Notes under the pieces: model-generated
What the model was told of the DNA's origin: nothing
Seen by the model: only the letters and a program-made list of their open reading frames with translations
Database searches by the model: none
In this document: piece by piece, positions 5,286 to 8,513 of the stretch
Layout of the letters: each line of letters opens with the position of its first letter
How positions within the stretch are numbered: the first letter of the stretch is position 1
Translations under genes and position numbers: made by a program
Origin: Chloroflexota bacterium
Lineage (GTDB): Bacteria; Chloroflexota; Anaerolineae; JACRMK01
Reading direction: 5' to 3'
Assembly: GCA_016200765.1 (NCBI GenBank)
Contig: JACQEC010000360.1
Location: 1-8,513 of the forward strand
Length of the DNA: 8,513 nt

Positions 5286-6404
5286 TTAAGTTTCCCGTCT
5301 TTTGCGCGAATAAAACGGCGTCTTCACGACCTGCGCGCGCGCCGGCCGGTCGCGGATCAGCACGTCCAGCGGCGTGCCGGGCGGGCTGTATGCCACCGGC
5401 ACATAGGCCAGTGCGATGTTCTGGTTGAGCGAGATCGCGGGCGCGCCGCTCGTCACCTCGCCCGCCGGGGCGCCGCCGGCCTGCAGCGCATAGCCCGCGC
5501 GCGCGATGCCGCGATCCACCATCGCCAGCCCCACCAGTTTGCGCTTCAGGCCATCGGCCAGCGACTGCGTCAGCGCCGCCCGCCCGACGAATTCGCCCTT
5601 CTCCATCTTGATGAAGCGCTTGAGGTTCGCCTCAAGCGGGTTCGTATCGTCGTTCAATTCGTGGCCGTAGAGCGCCATCGCCGCTTCGAGCCGCAGGGTG
5701 TCGCGCGCGCCGAGGCCGCACGGCACTGCGCCGGCCTCCACCAGTCTCGTCCACAAGTCGGCTATGGCCTCACTGCGGACGGCAATCTCGACGCCGTCTT
5801 CGCCCGTGTAGCCGGTGCGCGCCACAAACGCCTCGTGGCCGGCGACCGTTGTATCGGCGCAGTGATAATAAGGGATCGTGTCAAAGTCGAGCGAGGTAAA
5901 TTGCGAGAGGATAGCGAGCGCCTGCGGACCTTGCAGAGCGATCAGCGACCAATCCGCCGAGTCGTCGCGCAGGGTCACCGCGCCGCGTCCCGAGCCTGTC
6001 GAAGGGCCGCGCCGGTGCGCGTCCAGCCACTGCCAGTCTTTGTCGCGGTTGCCGGCGTTGACAATCGCCCAGTAGGCGTCGGCGCCGCGCCGGAAGATAA
6101 TCACGTCATCCACCACGCCGCCGCGCTCGTTGCAGAGGAAGCCGTAGTGCGCCTGCCCGATCTTCAGTGCGGCCACGTCGTTGGTGAACACACTTTGCAA
6201 GAACGCCGCCGCGCCGGGGCCGCGCACGGCGTAGCGGCCCATGTGCGAGACGTCGAACAGCCCGGCGCGCTCGCGCACCGCCTTGTGCTCGGCGATGACG
6301 CCGCCGTACTGCACCGGCATCTCCCAGCCGCTGAACGGCACCATCTTTGCGCCCAGCGCCAGATGCGCGCCATGCAGAACCGTCCGCTTCAACTCGTCGC
6401 CCAT
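5286..6404 (-). CDS. gcvT: Glycine cleavage system T protein (aminomethyltransferase)
   Basis: 372-aa tetrahydrofolate-dependent aminomethyltransferase. It releases NH3 from aminomethyl-lipoyl GcvH and forms 5,10-methylene-THF. Family segments in order: MVPFSGWEMPVQYGGVIAEH (21-40), LFDVSHMGRYAVRGPGAAAF (49-68), GVVDDVIIFR (96-105), TGYTGEDGVEI (197-207) and LGARDTLRLEAAMALYGHEL (231-250). D100 matches the catalytic aspartate of E. coli GcvT (D101). The ATG at 6404 is preferred because GGAG lies 6 nt before it and homology starts at MGDELKRTVLHGAHLALGAK. An in-frame ATG at 6416 and a longer open frame to 6515 are possible, but the latter runs through the leader. Odd feature: residues 132-141 (RGPSTGSGRG) look like a translated palindromic repeat inserted between the WLDAH and VTLRDD parts of the domain. 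It is first in the gcv operon. Confidence 0.96.
   Translation of the reverse strand: MGDELKRTVLHGAHLALGAKMVPFSGWEMPVQYGGVIAEHKAVRERAGLFDVSHMGRYAVRGPGAAAFLQSVFTNDVAALKIGQAHYGFLCNERGGVVDDVIIFRRGADAYWAIVNAGNRDKDWQWLDAHRRGPSTGSGRGAVTLRDDSADWSLIALQGPQALAILSQFTSLDFDTIPYYHCADTTVAGHEAFVARTGYTGEDGVEIAVRSEAIADLWTRLVEAGAVPCGLGARDTLRLEAAMALYGHELNDDTNPLEANLKRFIKMEKGEFVGRAALTQSLADGLKRKLVGLAMVDRGIARAGYALQAGGAPAGEVTSGAPAISLNQNIALAYVPVAYSPPGTPLDVLIRDRPARAQVVKTPFYSRKRRET
5982..6011 (-). repeat. TGTCGA-type repeat fragment built into gcvT
   Basis: CCGAGCCTGTCGAAGGGC (about 5990-6007) matches the core of the palindromes found outside the gene at 6704-6830, for example GAGCCTGTCGA at 6710-6720. In the gcvT frame it encodes residues 132-141 (RGPSTGSGRG), low-complexity residues at a loop where T-proteins are normally several residues shorter. 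It is in frame and introduces no stop. Confidence 0.7.
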
Positions 6405-6446
6405 GACCGACTCCATTCGATGAGTGAATCCCCTCACAACAAGGAA

Positions 6447-6549
6447 GCATCCCGAATGAAACCGGGCGGCATCGCCGGGCTGTGAGCAGTTCCCTAGACG
6501 CCGGGCTACGCGCACAGGAGGCGATTGCGCCCCGTTTGATTCAGGATGC
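6447..6549 (-). ncRNA. Candidate structured leader RNA upstream of gcvT (class unknown)
   Basis: On the minus strand GCATCCTGAAT (6549-6539) pairs with ATTCGGGATGC (6457-6447). This makes an 11-bp closing stem with one G-U wobble around 81 nt. The wobble is a C-A mismatch if read as plus-strand RNA, which favours transcription toward gcvT. Inside are smaller hairpins such as GGCG-CAAT-CGCC (6533-6522) and CTG-CTCA-CAG flanked by GGG/CCC. It ends about 42 nt before the gcvT start. I do not recognise the glycine, SAM, THF, cobalamin or TPP riboswitch cores. In GC-rich DNA such stems can arise by chance, so confidence is moderate to low. Confidence 0.4.
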
Positions 6550-6610
6550 TCGTCGTGGCTTGAAATTGACGCTAAAGCCTTGCCGTTGCTGCCTGCTCAT
6601 CGCGTGTTTG

Positions 6611-6640
6611 ATTGTAACATAAGATGCGTATCGCGCGAAT
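6611..6640 (-). promoter_or_regulatory. Possible gcv operon promoter
   Basis: On the minus strand TACAAT (6616-6611) matches the -10 consensus at five of six positions. It lies in a local AT-richer stretch about 205 nt before gcvT. The best -35-like hexamer 17 nt upstream is weak (TTCGCG, 6639-6634). Transcription from here would include the candidate structured leader. It was identified only by eye. Confidence 0.35.
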
Positions 6641-6643
6641 TTA

Positions 6644-6849
6644 CCTTGCGGCCAACGCAGGGCTCCTCAAAAGTCATAGTGCGGCATATCTTTGAGCACC
6701 CAGCATGGTGAGCCTGTCGAGCTATGCGGCGCGAGTCACGCGGGATGGCGGGCAAGCACCGCACCCTTCGACAAGCTCAGGGTGCTTTCGCTACATGGTG
6801 AGTGTGTCGAACCATTGGCTTGTCGAGGGGCCTTGCGGCCAACAGGGCT
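6644..6849. repeat. Palindromic TGTCGA repeat cluster flanked by direct repeats
   Basis: This part of the 525-nt gap between gcvT and the oxidase gene holds no gene. It contains hairpin-forming units sharing a (G)AGC(C/T)TGTCGA core: 6703-6726 (GCATGG...GCTATGC), 6761-6785 (GCACCCT...AGGGTGC, a perfect 7-bp stem), 6795-6814 (ATGGT...ACCAT), and a partial one near 6818-6830. The cluster is bracketed by a direct repeat: CCTTGCGGCCAACGCAGGGCT (6644-6664, read in two overlapping parts) and CCTTGCGGCCAACAGGGCT (6831-6849), differing by a 2-nt indel. Palindromes of this kind are scattered through many bacterial genomes, and no transposase is present locally. Confidence 0.72.
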
Positions 6850-6892
6850 ATGGCCCGGACAGACCGTAAGCATGTCGGAGGTCGCGCAGGTT

Positions 6893-6929
6893 TTGCGCTC
6901 GCCGCCGGGGATGCGGTACAATTCCGCCT
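6893..6929 (+). promoter_or_regulatory. Promoter of the FAD oxidase gene, probably leaderless
   Basis: TACAAT (6917-6922) is a good -10 box and ends 7 nt before the A of the ATG at 6930, the distance expected if transcription starts at the initiation codon itself. TTGCGC (6893-6898) is a partial -35 box with an 18-bp spacer. There is no Shine-Dalgarno sequence before the ATG, in contrast to the minus-strand genes, which is consistent with a leaderless mRNA. Confidence 0.5.
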
Positions 6930-8087
6930 ATGACCCATACAGAGGTTTTGGTAATTGGCGGCGGCGTGATCGGCAGTTCTATCGCCTACCATCTCGCCCG
7001 CCGGGGGCATCAGGTGCTGGTCGTCGAGCGCGCCCAGATTGCGGTGGAGCCGGCCGCCTCATGGGCCAGCGCGGGCGGCGTGCGGCGGCAGGGACGCCAC
7101 CCGGCGGAAGCCGCGCTGGCGATTGAGGCTGTCACCCACTGGCCGTACTTGGAGGCGGAACTCGACGCCGACGTGCACTACCGGCAGGGCGGCAACCTGT
7201 TGGTCGCCGAGAGCGCAGACGAGGCGGCGCAGTTGGCCGCGTTTGCGGCCCAACAGCGTGAGATGGGGTTCGCGGATGTGCGCTGGCTCGATCAGGCCGA
7301 AGTGCGCGAGTTGGTGCCGGGGATCGGCGAGCAGGTCGTCGCCGCCAGCACCAGCCCGGCCGACGGGCAGGCTGACCCCGCGCTGACCACGCGCGCCTTT
7401 GCCGCCGCCGCCCAGCACCTCGGCGCAACGTATTGGACGGAGACCCCCTGCCACGCGCTGGTGGTGTCCGGCTCGCGCGGCGCGATCCGCATCAGCGGCG
7501 CGCTCACCTCGCGCGGTGATGTAGCGGCGGAAGCGGTTGTGCTGGCGGCGGGCGCGTGGAGCGATGAACTGGCGGCGGGGATTGGATTGCGTCTGCCCAT
7601 GCAGATGCACGCCTTGCAAATGGTGCGCTCGACCCCGGCGCCGACCGGCGTCTTGCGGCCGGTGATCAGCCCGATGGGGCGCGCGCTCTCGCTCAAGCAG
7701 TTGAACAACGGATCGTTCCTGTTAGGCGGCGGTTGGCCGGGCGATATCGCCGCCGACCGACACGGCTACACCCTGCGCCCCGCGAGCATCGCCGGAAACT
7801 GGGCCGCCGCCTGCGCTATCTTACCGGCGGTGGGCCGGCAACTGGTCGAACGCGCGTGGTGCGGGCTGGAAGCGATCAGCGCGGATGAGATTCCGTTGAT
7901 CGGCCCGGTTGCAGGCTTTGAGGGCCTCACGGTTGCCGTTGGCTTCAGCGGGCACGGCTTTGCCATCGCGCCAGCGGTGGGGCGCGCCGTGGCCGACCAG
8001 TTAGCCGGTCAGCCGGTTCCAGAACTGGACGGCCTCAGTCCGGCGCGGATCGTTGAGCCAGCCGACGCGCAGCCCGCACCGCGATAA
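6930..8087 (+). CDS. FAD-dependent amine/amino-acid oxidoreductase (DAO family, glycine/sarcosine oxidase-like)
   Basis: 385-aa flavoprotein of the D-amino-acid oxidase superfamily, close in style to the sarcosine oxidase beta subunit, glycine oxidase and HcnC groups. The Rossmann motif VLVIGGGVIGSSIAYHLARR contains GxGxxG (G10-G15), and E33 at the end of the second strand would bind the FAD ribose. SWASAGGVRRQGRHP (about 44-58) is the usual flavin-contact loop. VVLAAGAWSDELA is the mid-protein ATG motif. EAISADEIPLIGPVAGFEGL and VAVGFSGHGFAIAPAVGR form the C-terminal FAD-closing segment. No signal peptide or membrane segment is seen, so it is probably cytosolic. It is divergent from the gcv operon across 525 nt. 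Products such as glyoxylate or glycine would feed the neighbouring enzymes, but the substrate (glycine, sarcosine, proline-type or other amine) cannot be decided from sequence. Length is normal. Confidence 0.88.
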   Translation: MTHTEVLVIGGGVIGSSIAYHLARRGHQVLVVERAQIAVEPAASWASAGGVRRQGRHPAEAALAIEAVTHWPYLEAELDADVHYRQGGNLLVAESADEAAQLAAFAAQQREMGFADVRWLDQAEVRELVPGIGEQVVAASTSPADGQADPALTTRAFAAAAQHLGATYWTETPCHALVVSGSRGAIRISGALTSRGDVAAEAVVLAAGAWSDELAAGIGLRLPMQMHALQMVRSTPAPTGVLRPVISPMGRALSLKQLNNGSFLLGGGWPGDIAADRHGYTLRPASIAGNWAAACAILPAVGRQLVERAWCGLEAISADEIPLIGPVAGFEGLTVAVGFSGHGFAIAPAVGRAVADQLAGQPVPELDGLSPARIVEPADAQPAPR

Positions 8088-8098
8088 CCGCTCTGCCC

Positions 8099-8374
8099 TT
8101 ACGCGCGCCCGCGCACGCGGGGCTGGAAGTAGTAGCCCCACGGCGATGGCATCTCGCCGACCGGCACCTCGATGAGCGTAGGGCCAGACCGCTCAAGCCC
8201 GGCCCGCAGTGCGGCGTTCAATTCCGCCGGGTTCATGGCGCGCGCGCCCGCCGCACCGAAACTCTCGGCCAACTTGACGAAATCCGGGTTGTGCAGACGC
8301 GAGGCAATCACGCGGCCGCCGTAATCCTGTCGCTGGATGCGCATCACATTGCCGAAGGCGTTGTCGTTGATTGC
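8099..8374 (-). pseudogene. 3' remnant of a TPP-dependent acetolactate-synthase-like gene, cut by an insertion sequence
   Basis: The minus-strand frame reads INDNAFGNVMRIQRQDYGG, then GRVIASRLHNPDFVKLAESF, LIEVPVGEMPSPWGYYFQP and a TAA stop at 8099-8101. This is the C-terminal end of a thiamine-pyrophosphate enzyme of the IlvB-like group. NDNAFGN is the last part of the GDG...N TPP/Mg2+ motif. About 90 residues remain of a family usually about 540-580 aa. The frame stays open beyond 8371 but recognisable homology stops there, exactly where AT-rich IS sequence begins. A GTG at 8347 could formally start an 82-aa protein, but that would lack the PYR domain and most of the TPP site. The upstream half may lie beyond the IS outside the window. 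It converges with the oxidase gene, the two stops being 11 nt apart. Exact enzyme unknown; it does not resemble glyoxylate carboligase at the C-terminus. Confidence 0.75.
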
Positions 8375-8377
8375 ACT

Positions 8378-8431
8378 TTTACAAAATAATCTACCGATGG
8401 CATACTGAGACCATTCTGAGTTGAGGAGGGA
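8378..8431 (+). promoter_or_regulatory. Transposase promoter and ribosome-binding site
   Basis: TTTACA (8378-8383) and CATACT (8401-8406) are separated by exactly 17 bp and resemble -35 and -10 boxes. GAGGAGGGA (8423-8431) is a strong Shine-Dalgarno sequence just before the ATG at 8434. Confidence 0.45.
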
Positions 8432-8433
8432 GA

Positions 8434-8513
8434 ATGGAAGCCCAGCCGTTGGTGCTCAGCGCCCAGCAACGGGCCGAGTTGACCGCCCTGCGCGAACACG
8501 CCGCCAAACCTTA
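8434..8513 (+). CDS. Putative transposase N-terminus (IS630-like helix-turn-helix), partial
   Basis: Twenty-six codons are visible before the right edge, beginning MEAQPLVLSAQQRAELTALR. The pattern of a short hydrophobic lead followed by LSxxQRAELxALR and then a basic/proline segment (EHAAKP) resembles the start of IS630-family and related helix-turn-helix transposases, in which the first helix binds the terminal repeat. It has its own promoter and a strong ribosome-binding site, and follows the point where the TPP gene is broken. With no catalytic (DDE) region in the window, the family call rests on this short N-terminus and on context. Confidence 0.55.
   Translation, partial: MEAQPLVLSAQQRAELTALREHAAKP

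Larger units (their letters stand above)
8375..8513 (+). mobile_element. Left end of an insertion sequence (IS630-like), partial
   Basis: An abrupt change to AT-rich sequence at about 8372-8381 coincides with loss of homology in the TPP gene. It is followed by a compact promoter, a ribosome-binding site and a transposase-like start, the usual plan of an IS left end. The nearest TA dinucleotide (8380-8381) would fit an IS630-type target, but the exact end cannot be fixed without the right end. Confidence 0.55.

Noticed and set aside
6405..6515. N-terminal extension of gcvT up to an alternative start at 6515
   Set aside because: Family homology and a correctly spaced GGAG support the ATG at 6404. 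The extension is a translation of the leader and is unlike T-protein N-termini.
6405..6620. Glycine riboswitch upstream of gcvT
   Set aside because: The conserved aptamer core motifs of the glycine class were not found on the minus strand. Only an unclassified structured-RNA candidate is reported.
6703..6830. CRISPR-like array
   Set aside because: Units are palindromes of differing length and orientation without constant direct repeats or regular spacers, and no cas genes are present.
6692..7126. 144-codon plus-strand open frame across the palindrome cluster and the start of the oxidase gene
   Set aside because: Its first part is a translation of the TGTCGA repeats and the rest is an out-of-frame reading of the oxidase gene; no ribosome-binding site or homology.
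8099..8347. Complete small 82-aa protein starting at GTG 8347
   Set aside because: The same frame continues upstream with the conserved NDNAFGN motif, so this is the tail of a larger truncated enzyme and not an independent small gene.

Overview
The window is GC-rich bacterial DNA. It carries most of a glycine cleavage system (GCS) operon on the minus strand, with a divergently transcribed FAD-dependent amine/amino-acid oxidase to its right. The two-subunit P-protein (gcvPA and gcvPB as separate genes), the high GC, the leaderless-looking promoter and the style of the IS transposase at the right edge suggest a Chloroflexota-type organism. That placement is an inference from recognition, not a database result.

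Minus-strand layout in transcription order: a leader of up to about 210 nt with a possible structured RNA (6405-6616); gcvT (6404-5286); gcvH (5262-4879); an intercistronic hairpin; gcvPA (4818-3478); a 611-bp palindrome-flanked element with a REP-associated tyrosine (Y1/HUH) transposase (2851-3461); a PLP-dependent alanine/serine-glyoxylate aminotransferase (2820-1657); a VapBC-like toxin-antitoxin pair (antitoxin 1622-1329, toxin 1348-935); and the 5' part of gcvPB (908 to the left edge). All genes share a strand and most gaps are short, so this looks like one transcription unit. However, about 2.57 kb of non-GCS DNA separates the genes for the two halves of glycine decarboxylase.

Right of gcvT, 6405-6929 is non-coding. 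It holds the gcv leader, a possible promoter, and a cluster of palindromes of the TGTCGA type flanked by a roughly 20-bp direct repeat. A short copy of the same palindrome family appears to be built in frame into gcvT. The oxidase gene (6930-8087, plus) follows a good -10 box placed for a leaderless mRNA. Convergent with it is the 3' end of a TPP-dependent acetolactate-synthase-like gene (8099-about 8374, minus). Its upstream homology stops abruptly at the left end of an insertion sequence, whose transposase start (8434) runs off the window.

Functionally the intact enzymes form a glycine/glyoxylate/C1 theme. The aminotransferase can make glycine from glyoxylate. The P, H and T proteins oxidise glycine to CO2, NH3 and methylene-tetrahydrofolate, with an L-protein that is not in the window. 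The oxidase is of the family that acts on glycine, sarcosine or related amines. Its substrate cannot be read from the sequence.
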